Below are positions 17,835-26,039 of a DNA stretch of 64,000 nt, piece by piece; the first letter of the stretch is position 1; every line of letters begins with the position of its first letter. The position numbers and the translations under genes were made by a program. Under the pieces are notes generated by a model, which was given only the letters and a program-made list of their open reading frames with translations, did no database searches and was not told where the DNA came from. This stretch comes from Rhodanobacter soli (lineage in GTDB: Bacteria; Pseudomonadota; Gammaproteobacteria; Xanthomonadales; Rhodanobacteraceae). The stretch spans positions 558,001 through 622,000 of the forward strand of contig NZ_JBEPSD010000002.1 of the NCBI RefSeq assembly GCF_040548735.1, read 5' to 3'.

Positions 17835-18452
17835 CGTCATTCCGGCGAAGGCCGGAATCGCACTTCAACAGCGAAGCTGGTCATCGCACTTCAGCTCCTC
17901 AACAACGAAGCCAGCCATCCCTCCAGCCTTTCGCAACAGCAACTGCGATCCCTGCCTTCGCAGGGATGACGAGCAAAACCCCCACACCGTCATTCCGGCG
18001 AAGGCCGGAATCGCACTTCAACAGCGAAGCTGGTCATCGCACTTCAGCTCTTCAACAACGAAGCCAGCCATCCCTCCAGCCTTTCGCAACAGCAACTGCG
18101 ATCCCTGCCTTCGCAGGGATGACGAGCAAACCCACCACACCGTCATTCCGGCGAAGGCCGGAATCGCACTTCAGCTCTTCAACAACGAAGCCAGCCATCC
18201 CTCCCGCCCTTCGCAACAGCAACTGCGATCCCTGCCTTCGCAGGGATGACGAGAAAAACTCCAACACCGTCATTTCGGCGAAGGCCGGAATCGCACTTCA
18301 ACAGCGAAGCTGGTCATCGCACTTCGGCTCTTCAACAACGAAGCCAGCCATCCCTCCAGCCCTTCGCAACAGCAACTGCGATCCCTGCCTTCGCAGGGAT
18401 GACGAGCAAAAACCCCAACATCGTCATCCCGGCGAAGGTCGGGATGACGAAT
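17835..18452. repeat. 153-bp tandem repeat array with REP-like ends
   Basis: Four near-identical units begin with CGTCATTCCGGCGAAGGCCG at 17835, 17988, 18141 and (with one change) 18268, and a terminal partial unit begins at 18422. Spacing is 153, 153, 127 and 154 bp; the third unit lacks an internal block of about 26 bp. Each unit starts with GTCATTCCGGCGAAGGCCGGAAT and ends with CTTCGCAGGGATGACGA, so its ends are inverted complements of the well-known dispersed GTCATTCC..GGAATGAC type. Open frames across the array (HTVIPAKAGI peptides) are a by-product. The rest of the 17773-18559 gap holds only the fabV leader. Confidence 0.9.
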
Positions 18453-18559
18453 AAAACCGGGTCACCCGATACTCCCTACAGCAGCGCATGGGCCTCCCGC
18501 TTGGTTAATATGGCGGAATGCCCGATATCGGCAGCCGAATACCAGCAGGAGCCACCCGA

Positions 18560-19762
18560 GTGATCATCAAGCCCAAAGTCCGAGGTTTCATCTGCATCAC
18601 CGCCCACCCGGTCGGTTGCGAGCACAACGTGCTCGACCAGATCAGGGTCACCCAAGCCGCGGGCCACGATGCCAGCAAAGGGCCCAAGCGCGTGCTGGTG
18701 ATCGGCGCCTCCACCGGCTACGGCCTGGCCTCGCGCATCACCGCCGCGTTCGGCTACGGCGCCGCCACGCTGGGCGTGTTCTTCGAGAAGCCCAGCAGCC
18801 ATGAGAAGACCGGCACCGCCGGCTGGTACAACTCCGCCGCGTTCGACAAGGCGGCCAAAGCCGCGGGCCTGTACAGCAAGTCGATCAACGGCGACGCGTT
18901 CGCCAACGAGACCCGCGCCAAGGCTATCGAGATCATCAAGAACGAGATGGGCGGCCCGATCGACCTGGTGGTCTATTCGCTGGCCTCGCCCGTGCGCAAG
19001 CTGCCGGACACCGGCGAAGTGGTGCGCTCGGCGCTCAAGACCATCGGCGAGCCCTTCCACAACACCTCGGTCGACACCAACAAGGACACCGTGATCGAGG
19101 CCACCGTCGAGCCGGCCACCGAGCAGGAAATCAAGGACACCGTCACCGTGATGGGCGGCGAGGACTGGGCGCTGTGGATCGACGCGCTGAGCGCCGCCGG
19201 CGTACTGGCCGAACACGCCAAGACCGTCGCCTACAGCTACATCGGCACCGAGATCACCTGGCCGATGTACTGGCACGGCACCTTGGGCCAGGCCAAGCAG
19301 CACCTGGACAACACCGCCAAGCAGTTGCGCAGCCGCCACCCCGGCCTCGACGCCTACGTCGGCGTGATGAAGTCCGTCGTCACCCAGGCCAGCGCCGCCA
19401 TCCCGGTGATCCCGCTGTACGTCTCCATCGCCTTCAAGATCATGAAGGAGAAGGGCATCCACGAAAACCCCATCGAACAGGCCAACCGCCTGTTCCACGA
19501 CCGCCTCTACCGTGCTGATGGCAAAGCTGCACCCACCGACGACGAAGGCCGCCTGCGCCTGGACGACTGGGAACTGCGCGACGACGTACAGATCCCCTGC
19601 AAGACGATCTGGCCCACTGTCACTACCGAAAACCTCAAGCAGATCACCGACTACGCGGGGTACAAGCATGAGTTTTTGCAGTTGTTCGGGTTTGATCGGG
19701 GGGATGTGGATTACGAGCAGGACGTCGAGGCGGATCGGCGGTTTGATTGTTTGGAGCTTTGA
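18560..19762 (+). CDS. fabV: Enoyl-ACP reductase FabV
   Basis: FabV reduces trans-2-enoyl-ACP in the last step of fatty-acid elongation and is naturally resistant to triclosan. The 400-residue protein has the FabV N-terminus [20 protein letters not shown], the nucleotide-binding loop [16 protein letters not shown], and the FabV-type active site Tyr-X8-Lys in [10 protein letters not shown]. The start is a GTG at 18560, preceded by AGGAG; the longer in-frame ATG at 18518 would add 14 unrelated residues. No other enoyl reductase is seen here, so this is probably the essential one. Confidence 0.95.
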   Translation: MIIKPKVRGFICITAHPVGCEHNVLDQIRVTQAAGHDASKGPKRVLVIGASTGYGLASRITAAFGYGAATLGVFFEKPSSHEKTGTAGWYNSAAFDKAAKAAGLYSKSINGDAFANETRAKAIEIIKNEMGGPIDLVVYSLASPVRKLPDTGEVVRSALKTIGEPFHNTSVDTNKDTVIEATVEPATEQEIKDTVTVMGGEDWALWIDALSAAGVLAEHAKTVAYSYIGTEITWPMYWHGTLGQAKQHLDNTAKQLRSRHPGLDAYVGVMKSVVTQASAAIPVIPLYVSIAFKIMKEKGIHENPIEQANRLFHDRLYRADGKAAPTDDEGRLRLDDWELRDDVQIPCKTIWPTVTTENLKQITDYAGYKHEFLQLFGFDRGDVDYEQDVEADRRFDCLEL

Positions 19763-19842
19763 GGACGGCTGAGAATCGAAGTGGCCGGAGGTAACTTGCA
19801 TCGTTGCCTCTGGTCCCTTTCTCGCATCGTTAGCTCTTCTGT

Positions 19843-20082
19843 TTAGCCGTTATGGCGACAGGCCGCCACGAGTCGCCAGCGCACCAAGCCCTGACCTGGA
19901 ACCTTATGTTGATGGTGATTCTGTGGCGGAAGCGGGTGAGGCGATGTTGAACTAGCCTCTTCTCCGCAACCCTCACACCGATAAATTCCCGATGCCGGAG
20001 TTTGGGTCGCAGGAGAGAGAACTTTGTCGAACAATTCAGACTTATTCTCGCTAAAAAATTGACCGTGCTTGTAGTTCGGCAT
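19843..20082 (-). CDS. Small CxxC zinc-ribbon-like protein, hypothetical
   Basis: A 79-residue protein, MPNYKHGQFFSENK at the start, with the central SGIYRCEGCGEE giving a CxxC knuckle and a following HPLPPQNHHQH segment that could supply histidine ligands. The pattern fits a small metal-binding domain. Proteins of this layout (KHG...SGIY.C..CG) recur as uncharacterised small ORFs, but I do not know a function. A GGTAGG RBS lies upstream. It lies tail-to-tail with fabV and downstream of the small membrane protein on the same strand. Confidence 0.6.
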   Translation of the reverse strand: MPNYKHGQFFSENKSELFDKVLSPATQTPASGIYRCEGCGEEASSTSPHPLPPQNHHQHKVPGQGLVRWRLVAACRHNG

Positions 20083-20145
20083 TGATGTGACCTACCGTGT
20101 GAAGGGTTGAATTTCCGCCGTTCCCTCAGCCGGATCGACCTGGGG

Positions 20146-20430
20146 TTAGATCCCGTAGCGTTCCCAGCGCCATAACTTCCAGATGGTTGCCATTCCGAAC
20201 GTGACACCGGCGACCATGCCAGCGATGCTGCTGTAGTTGGCCACGCTCCAGAACACAACCGCGAAAGGTGAGCCCTGCCCAGCGCTTATTGCCCACCACG
20301 GGACCACGACGCTGAGCAGCAAGACGAGGATGACTCCGCTCCATAGTGATCTGAGGTAAGAGCCCGCGAAGGACCAGATCAAAGCCTCAAGTAGCTGCTC
20401 ACCAATGGATTTGCGATTTCGATTCGACAT
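20146..20430 (-). CDS. Small two-helix membrane protein, hypothetical
   Basis: A 94-residue protein with two hydrophobic segments, SGVILVLLLSVVVPWWAISAG and a weaker FWSVANYSSIAGMVAGVTFGMATIW, flanked by charged ends (NRNRKSIGEQ and KLWRWERYGI). A GAGAGG RBS precedes its start. No family was recognised. It is separated by 63 bp from the zinc-ribbon gene on the same strand and by about 160 bp from the divergent low-GC module. Confidence 0.55.
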   Translation of the reverse strand: MSNRNRKSIGEQLLEALIWSFAGSYLRSLWSGVILVLLLSVVVPWWAISAGQGSPFAVVFWSVANYSSIAGMVAGVTFGMATIWKLWRWERYGI

Positions 20431-20591
20431 GAAGGACCTCTCACGGTTGCCTAAAACTGCCTATAGCATCGCTCGCGCCGTTCTCAAGGATTGAGACTGA
20501 GCTGGTCATTCTTTTGGACCGAAAGTGCACTCTGATCAGCGTTTCGGAATATGGTTAGCAATACGGTGCTTTTTTCTCAGGGGGAGAGAAC

Positions 20592-21878
20592 ATGCAGCAG
20601 GCTGTAACAGCGGTAACCAATCTGCGCGATCAGTGGTCGGGACTAGTTGAAGTGCGCCCAAACGAACTTGATTTGAGCGCGATCGGTCTCGGTGCTTCAG
20701 CCGAATCGCTGAGGGTTCTATTCCAAGAATGGCTAGATACACTCACACTTCTTTCGGGCAAAGCGAACAGGCTATATCCGACAGAGGCCGCTTTGGCCAA
20801 TACCCAATTGACGAAGTGGGTAAACGAACTAGCAGGCAACGTTGTCGCTGCAAGAAGCAATGGCGGTCAATGGCTGATCCAACAGCCACTTTTTTTGGAT
20901 CGGCTGATCTCTATTTCTGGGGTGGTCTCTCTAATAGCAGGACGACGTGCAGAGATTACCAAGCAGCTTGCCAAACAACTTGCTAGTGAAAGCATTGAAG
21001 GCGCGAGCACTCTGTTGGAAGCGCAACCGAAAGCAGCTGCGTTTCTGGAAAGGAGCTCTGACATAACGATGGCGCTGGATGAGATAGACGTCCAGCAGAC
21101 AAAAATGCAAAAAGAGCTCGCGAAGTGGGGCGATACCGTTGCGACCTTTAGCGATATGCAGCAAGAGATTGAAGATGCGAAAAATACTGTCTTGGGGCGT
21201 AACGGGGAAATCGAGCAACTGTACAAGGATATAGTTGGCTATCGCTCGCAGGCTGAGCTGAAGTCCGGCGAGCTTGAGCGACGTATAACAGACCTGAATT
21301 CCGAAGTAGAGAAAGCAAAGATCGAAGCGAGCACTGCTGTCGCTTCGTTGCAAGCTGCACTCATTGATGCGCGTAAGCAAGGTCTTGCGGGCGCATTCAC
21401 TGACCGAGGGGCCAAAGTAAAAAATGAACGTCGTACTTGGGGAATCGTTTTTAGTGGAGCTGTCGTTATTCTGTTGGTTCTTGCCCTTGCATTTGTCAGT
21501 GATCTAACCAAATTTACCTACGAAGCTCTTACCGTAAATCTTTTTAGGCGACTTGCGGTTGCAGGTCCGATGATTTGGGTTGGATGGTATGCAGCCAAGC
21601 AAATTGGCCGCCTAGGTCGTATCCAAGAGGATTACGAATACAAGGCAGCGACTGCGCTTGCGTTCCAGAGCTACAAATCAGAAGTGGCTTCAGTCGGGGA
21701 CGATGCATTGACGACCGAACTACTTCAGCGCGCCATCGCAACGTTCGGCGAAAACCCTGTAAGACTCTACGGAAATGAACACCATGATCCTGTTTCACCT
21801 GTCAGTGAGCTCCTGAAGCAGGTGGATAAGGATGATACGTTCAAGCTCCTCAAGAAAATTTCCGAACTTATGAGATAG
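20592..21878 (+). CDS. Coiled-coil membrane protein of a low-GC two-gene module
   Basis: A 428-residue protein of unknown family. Residues 1-150 are a helical region; about 155-262 is a long coiled coil rich in Glu/Lys/Gln; a juxtamembrane GLAGAFTDRGAKVKNERRTW then leads into TM1 (about 283-303) and TM2 (about 318-337), with a roughly 90-residue cytoplasmic tail. A strong GGGGGAG RBS precedes the ATG. Base composition is near 50% GC with many A/T-ending codons, unlike the flanking core genes, a sign of transfer. It is followed after 101 bp by a nuclease-like gene, suggesting a membrane sensor with an effector, which is inference. Confidence 0.75.
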   Translation: MQQAVTAVTNLRDQWSGLVEVRPNELDLSAIGLGASAESLRVLFQEWLDTLTLLSGKANRLYPTEAALANTQLTKWVNELAGNVVAARSNGGQWLIQQPLFLDRLISISGVVSLIAGRRAEITKQLAKQLASESIEGASTLLEAQPKAAAFLERSSDITMALDEIDVQQTKMQKELAKWGDTVATFSDMQQEIEDAKNTVLGRNGEIEQLYKDIVGYRSQAELKSGELERRITDLNSEVEKAKIEASTAVASLQAALIDARKQGLAGAFTDRGAKVKNERRTWGIVFSGAVVILLVLALAFVSDLTKFTYEALTVNLFRRLAVAGPMIWVGWYAAKQIGRLGRIQEDYEYKAATALAFQSYKSEVASVGDDALTTELLQRAIATFGENPVRLYGNEHHDPVSPVSELLKQVDKDDTFKLLKKISELMR

Positions 21879-21979
21879 CTTAAAAGGTAGATGACGTATC
21901 TTCACTGAGAGGAAAAGTTGATGGGTGAGGCGAAGAGGCGTCATAGATGCGTCCAACCTAACTTGCTACAGGTGTTCTG

Positions 21980-22726
21980 ATGGACCTTACACAACTTTTT
22001 GAATCAATTTCACATGAATGCGAGGCTCTTCAGGATCGGGTGCGGCATCTCATTGACGATCAGCATTGGCTTACCGACGGAGAATTCAAGGAAACGATAC
22101 TTCGAACCATCATTCGCCGGACTGCGCCAGAAACGGTGAAGGTTGGGCGTGGGTTCGTTCTTACCCATGGGGCCCAGAGCACTCAGGTAGATATACTCAT
22201 TTACGACAGTAGCTACCCCGTTTTGTACAGAGACGGCGACTTAGTTTTCATTTCGCCCATTGCTTGCCGTGGCATCGTTGAGGTCAAGACGACCTTGAAG
22301 CTGAGTACGCTGCGGGAAGCGGCGTTAAAGCTCGCGGACATGGCTGATTCGATTCGTTCGCATTCGAGAAAGCCATTGTTTGTCGGGTTGTTTTCTTATG
22401 GTTTCACGGCCGCACACCGGGAGAGAGTATTGGATACCCTTCAGGGTGCTTCAGGGGGCAGTCCGTTGCGGGTTATCAACCATGCTGCGTTGGGGCCGAA
22501 TACCTTTGTCAAATATTGGGAAGCCAATCCGAATACGCGGCATAAGGGTTACGAGACATGGCACCAATATGAAATGGAACGTCTTGGTCCTGGCTACTTC
22601 ATACACAATCTGGTGACTTCGATGGCGCCAAAGTTGTCCGTCGAGGATGGAAATGTTTTCTTTCCGTGGGAGGGAAAGGAGTTCAGATGCACTAACCAAC
22701 TCGCTCTCCGAGCACCTGCTGGCTGA
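21980..22726 (+). CDS. DUF6602-like PD-(D/E)XK nuclease-fold protein
   Basis: A 248-residue protein. The core follows the PD-(D/E)XK pattern: Glu35 in DGEFKETILRTIIRR, then VGRGFVLTHGAQSTQVDILIYD with Asp71, then RGIVEVKTTLKLS with Glu101 and Lys103. This order and spacing match what I know of DUF6602 proteins, predicted nucleases often found near restriction and defence genes. There is no signal peptide or membrane segment. Low GC like its upstream partner. Whether it cuts DNA is inferred from the motif only. Confidence 0.7.
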   Translation: MDLTQLFESISHECEALQDRVRHLIDDQHWLTDGEFKETILRTIIRRTAPETVKVGRGFVLTHGAQSTQVDILIYDSSYPVLYRDGDLVFISPIACRGIVEVKTTLKLSTLREAALKLADMADSIRSHSRKPLFVGLFSYGFTAAHRERVLDTLQGASGGSPLRVINHAALGPNTFVKYWEANPNTRHKGYETWHQYEMERLGPGYFIHNLVTSMAPKLSVEDGNVFFPWEGKEFRCTNQLALRAPAG

Positions 22727-22863
22727 CGCTGAAACCCTAGTCGTGGAAAAGATAGCAGAGTCAGTTTTTGGTGTGTCGAGCTTCTGGGCTCTGACTCGAA
22801 GTGGCAACCAGGATCTATTGATCCACCCGCAACTCTAAAACCCCCAGGCCCGAACCTCCCAAG

Positions 22864-23270
22864 CCTTGCGCGCAACACCCAAACCGTTGCACGCAAGGCT
22901 TCGTGCTTTGCGCCCAACCCCCAAACCTTCGCGTCCAACCGTCACGACCTTGCAGCGACAAGGTTCGGAACGTCGCGCGCGACGCTTTCAGCGTTGGCCG
23001 CGAGGGTTTTTCAGTCGCGGGCGACCGTTTGACCCTCGCACTCGACGTTGGAGACCTTCGCACTCCGAGGCTTTCAGCCTTGCGCTTCGGAGTTTTTCGC
23101 TTGCGGGCAGGGGTGGATCGGTTGCGCGCGAACGTCGCAGGGTCGCGCGCGAAGGGGGAACCGTTGCGGGCGGTTTCCAAACCGTTGCAGGCGGGGGTGG
23201 AGAACTTCGCGGGCGGACGTGGCGGGGTGGCGAGTGGGGCGTTTGCCGTCGTGTCCGCGCATGCCGCGGG
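22864..23270. repeat. Tract of about twenty degenerate 21-nt tandem repeats
   Basis: The 22727-23383 gap has no gene. From 22864 it can be cut into consecutive 21-nt units sharing a TTGCGCGC(A/G)A-like core at the same phase, for example CGTTGCACGCAAGGC, GGTTGCGCGCGAACG, GGTCGCGCGCGAAGG and CGTTGCGGGCGGTTT. The units diverge strongly between each other, but the 21-nt phase is kept for about 400 bp. Because 21 is a multiple of 3, several frames stay open and give heptad-like Arg/Ala-rich peptides; these are not convincing genes. Confidence 0.7.
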
Positions 23271-23383
23271 GTATTTCGGGATAGTCCGACAGGCAAGTGA
23301 GGCTGGCGGCGACACGGCCGGGCGATGCGGGCCAGTAGCCTGCGCGGGCCGGCAAACGGCCGGCTTATCAAGGAAGTCACCAC

Positions 23384-23872
23384 ATGGCCCAGAACCTGGT
23401 CGATCTCGATTTCACCGCCGATGCGCTCGCTGCCATCGACGCCGCCCTTGCCGCGCTGGAGGCTGGCTTCGCCGGCCTGTTGGCGCTGACGCCGGATCAG
23501 CGTCAGGGGCTCACCAAGATGGGCGACAAGTCCGAGGCGTTCTGCCGCAAGGCGGATGCCGTGTTCGGCGAGAACCTTGCCATCCTGCCCGCCAATTTCG
23601 ACCTGGCGGCCTACCGTCGCGATCTGGCCACGATGGATGCGCTGCGCCCGCGCCTGGCGCGGCTGTCCAAGTTGAGCCAGCGCGGCGACGACACGCAGAT
23701 GGCGGTGGGCAGCGACCTGATGACGAATGCGCTGGAGGGTTACGCGGTGCTCAAGGTCACCGGCAAGGGGCAGGGCGTGGACGACCTGCGCAAGATGCTC
23801 GCCACCCGCTTCGCCCGCGGCCCACGCTCGCCTTCGGCGCCTGCCACCCCGACCGAGCCGGCGATCGCCTGA
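23384..23872 (+). CDS. Conserved hypothetical protein downstream of the 21-nt repeats
   Basis: A 162-residue soluble, mostly helical protein: LVDLDFTADALAAIDAALAALEAGF, then LTPDQRQGLTKMGDKSEAFCRKAD, DLATMDALRPRLARL, and a C-terminal EGYAVLKVTGKGQGVDDLRKMLATRFARG. I recall similar uncharacterised proteins with the LTKMGDKSEAFCR segment in diverse bacteria, but no function. A good terminator follows, so it forms its own transcription unit with the repeat tract as leader or promoter region. Confidence 0.75.
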   Translation: MAQNLVDLDFTADALAAIDAALAALEAGFAGLLALTPDQRQGLTKMGDKSEAFCRKADAVFGENLAILPANFDLAAYRRDLATMDALRPRLARLSKLSQRGDDTQMAVGSDLMTNALEGYAVLKVTGKGQGVDDLRKMLATRFARGPRSPSAPATPTEPAIA

Positions 23873-23904
23873 CGCTCGTTGCTTCCGGCAATGTGCTGAA
23901 AGAA

Positions 23905-23932
23905 AGGCCCCGCATCGCGGGGCTTTTCTTTT
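23905..23932 (+). terminator. Rho-independent terminator after the 162-residue hypothetical gene
   Basis: GCCCCGC and GCGGGGC form a stem with an ATC loop, followed by TTTTCTTTT. Confidence 0.88.
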
Positions 23933-23972
23933 GGGGGCGGCAACCATGCGGCCTTCTCTTGCCACCCGCAGA

Positions 23973-24043
23973 CCGGCGCTAAGATGACCTCGTGCGGGGG
24001 CGAGCGGAGGCGGGCGGGGATGTGGAGACGGGTGGTTGGTTGA
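23973..24043 (+). pseudogene. Decayed copy of the luxR-type gene promoter and start
   Basis: This stretch repeats, with few changes, the region at 27662-27723 that carries the leader and first codons of the membrane LuxR gene: CCGGCGCTAAGATGACC, CGAGCGGAGGCG, then ATGTGGA-GCGGGTGGT. Here the copy reads M-W-R-R-V-V-G and stops at a TGA (24041-24043), where the intact gene continues with V-G-Y-G-A. It is thus a dead 5' remnant left by duplication or insertion. See the intact copy at 27704. Confidence 0.7.
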
Positions 24044-24106
24044 GCTGCGGCGCGACACACTGCGTCACTCATGCACCCGGACCGGGGCGGCGTATAGGAG
24101 CGAACG

Positions 24107-25390
24107 ATGAAAGTCTTCGGATACAAGGACATGGTGCTCGTGGAACCGGCGAGCCTCGGCAAAGGTGAGTTTCGCGCCGGCTTGATGCATCGAGTGCTGT
24201 TCGTCATGGAGCCGCTCACGCATTTGAACTGGAAGTTCTGGAACGATTATGCGGGGGCGATGAAGGCCTGCGCCCGACTCGTCCCTCACACATCCGAGGT
24301 CGAGACGGCCATCAAGGGCTTCACGAACGGACTCGAATTGATCGACGCTCCCAGCGCTTGCGTCTACGTGGTGTATTCGACCTTCGACCTGTCGACGGTG
24401 GAGACGAACGACGTGCGCAAGATGATAAACATCCAGATGTGCATGACGGTCACTACCAGCGCCACGGACCGCAACTTTCCCGCCGTGACGCACATGGGCA
24501 TCTTCCGATCGCCCCTGTTGTCCGTCGCCAATCTGTCGGGGCTGCCGCCCCTGATCAAGGCCCAGCTCGAAGGGACGCCGGACTTCTATCGCGGCAAGCC
24601 GGCCAAGGGCATCTCGCTGGTGCTGCATTGCTTCGCGGCACGCGCACTGGTGACGTTCCTCGGCGGGTGCCAACCGACATTGATGATCACGGCGCCGCTA
24701 CCCCACATGGGCAATCTGTTGGGCGAGGTGGGCAAGATCGTCGCCATCGACGTGATCCCGAAGCTTGGCAGGAGCGAGCCGCCGATCAGCGGTGGCTCGA
24801 CGCCACGCCTGTCGAGCGCGCCCACGACCGGATTTTCAAGCCTTTCGAGTAGAAGTCCGATGCCGATGACGCGCCCGACCAGCACCTACGGTCGTGGCGG
24901 GGTGTCGACATCGTCGCCGAAGATCGGTGCGCCGAGCCTGGTCAGCAGCCCCAGCTTGTCGTCGAAAGAAGCTTCGTCGAGTTCATCGTCACCGATGTCG
25001 ACGTCGATGTCGACGTCGACGCCGAAGATCGGCGCACCCAGTCTGGTCGCCAAGCCCAGCTTGTCATCGAAAGAGGCTTCGTCGAGTTCGCCGAGTTCAT
25101 CGTCACCAGAGAGTGCGCGGGAAACGTCGCCGATAGACGCGCCACGCCAGGTCGGGGCGCTGAAATATGCCGTGCTGCGCGGGCCGATGAACAGCAGTCT
25201 GATGATCAAGTACCAGGGATTGGACGTAACCTGGACGCAGATCGAATATCCATGGCTGTTTGCGCTGGCGTTCAATCTCTCCCACAAGTACGCAGCGACC
25301 TTCTCGGATCTGCGCGTGCTGCGCGAGCTGCACCAGGACATCGTGATGGCATCGGGACCGCATACCGCGCAGCTGATCAAGCCCAAATAG
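24107..25390 (+). CDS. Orphan protein with duplicated serine-rich linker
   Basis: A 427-residue protein, family not recognised. Residues 1 to about 230 look like a folded domain without signal peptide or membrane helix; about 230-345 is a Ser/Pro/Thr-rich linker that contains a 35-codon unit twice (PKIGAPSLVSSPSLSSKEAS and PKIGAPSLVAKPSLSSKEAS, DNA copies starting at 24917 and 25022); the last 80 residues form a second globular part (KYAVLRGPMNSSLMIKYQG). A strong AGGAG RBS precedes the ATG. It follows the dead luxR 5' copy directly, so it is probably part of an inserted segment. Confidence 0.65.
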   Translation: MKVFGYKDMVLVEPASLGKGEFRAGLMHRVLFVMEPLTHLNWKFWNDYAGAMKACARLVPHTSEVETAIKGFTNGLELIDAPSACVYVVYSTFDLSTVETNDVRKMINIQMCMTVTTSATDRNFPAVTHMGIFRSPLLSVANLSGLPPLIKAQLEGTPDFYRGKPAKGISLVLHCFAARALVTFLGGCQPTLMITAPLPHMGNLLGEVGKIVAIDVIPKLGRSEPPISGGSTPRLSSAPTTGFSSLSSRSPMPMTRPTSTYGRGGVSTSSPKIGAPSLVSSPSLSSKEASSSSSSPMSTSMSTSTPKIGAPSLVAKPSLSSKEASSSSPSSSSPESARETSPIDAPRQVGALKYAVLRGPMNSSLMIKYQGLDVTWTQIEYPWLFALAFNLSHKYAATFSDLRVLRELHQDIVMASGPHTAQLIKPK

Positions 25391-25427
25391 GGAAAAGGTG
25401 TCAGGGACAATTCTTACAGCGAAGAAC

Positions 25428-25460
25428 GGGGTCAGGTTCACTTACAACCGTTTGAATTGT
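25428..25460. repeat. GGGGTCAGGTTCACTTAC repeat, copy 1
   Basis: About 33 bp starting GGGGTCAGGTTCACTTAC and ending CCGTTTGAATTG recur with four or so changes at 32826-32859. A weaker version (GGTGTCAGGGACAATTCT) lies just upstream at 25398. Similar GGGGTCAGG sequences often border mobile elements in related genomes, but no transposase is present here. Confidence 0.55.
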
Positions 25461-25545
25461 TGTAAATCGCCGAACTAGACTTCCTGCGCCAGGCCCAGCG
25501 ATAGGCCCGTAAACCCTGGTGCTGCTCTATTCCATTGGAGTTTCC

Positions 25546-25941
25546 ATGACCGACCGTCAAGCAACATGCAGCTGTGGAAAGCTCGTCGTCTGCACGCGCG
25601 GCGAGCCGGTACGGGTCTCGATCTGCCATTGCCTGGCGTGCCAGAAGCGCACGGGCAGTGTGTTCGGCGCGCAGGCGCGGTTCCCGTCGGATGCGGTGAC
25701 GATCGAGGGGCAGAGCAGGGAATACGCCCAGGCCGGCGACAGCGGCAGCATTGCCCGGTTCCGGTTTTGCGGCGAGTGCGGCGCCACCGTGTGCTGGCAG
25801 AGCGATGCGTTGCCGGGGTTCGTCACCGTGGCGGTCGGCGCTTTTGCGGACCCGGGCTTTCCACCGCCGCGGGTGTCGGTCTATGAGCAACGTCGGCATT
25901 CCTGGCTGGGCTTGCCGGACGATATGGAGCATTTCGATTGA
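25546..25941 (+). CDS. GFA family (CENP-V/GFA) zinc-binding protein
   Basis: A 131-residue protein with the GFA-family cysteine pattern: CSCGKLVVC, CHCLACQKRTGSVFG and FCGECGATVCW, which bind two zinc ions. The family is named after glutathione-dependent formaldehyde-activating enzyme; most members, including this one, have no proven substrate. The ATG at 25546 has a TTGGAG RBS and is preferred over the in-frame start at 25519. It is a single-gene unit convergent with the TPR gene. Confidence 0.9.
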   Translation: MTDRQATCSCGKLVVCTRGEPVRVSICHCLACQKRTGSVFGAQARFPSDAVTIEGQSREYAQAGDSGSIARFRFCGECGATVCWQSDALPGFVTVAVGAFADPGFPPPRVSVYEQRRHSWLGLPDDMEHFD

Positions 25942-26039
25942 GGCGTGACCACCGGTGGCCTGGCTCCGTTGCCCGGTCTGGCACCTTCTTTCAAAGCGCA
26001 ACAGCGTAGATGCCCGGGTCCGTCACCGGCACCTCGACC

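Noticed and set aside
17835..18452. CRISPR array
   Set aside because: Units are 153 bp and near-identical throughout, without unique spacers; no cas genes nearby.
17785..18454. Open frames across the tandem repeats encoding HTVIPAKAGIALQ-type peptides
   Set aside because: They follow the 153-bp DNA repeats in several frames with no RBS or family; the peptide is the well-known translation artefact of GTCATTCC repeats.
22815..23315. Long open frames on both strands with Arg/Ala-rich heptads
   Set aside because: They arise from a 21-nt repeat phase in GC-rich DNA, which keeps frames open without coding; no start context or domain.
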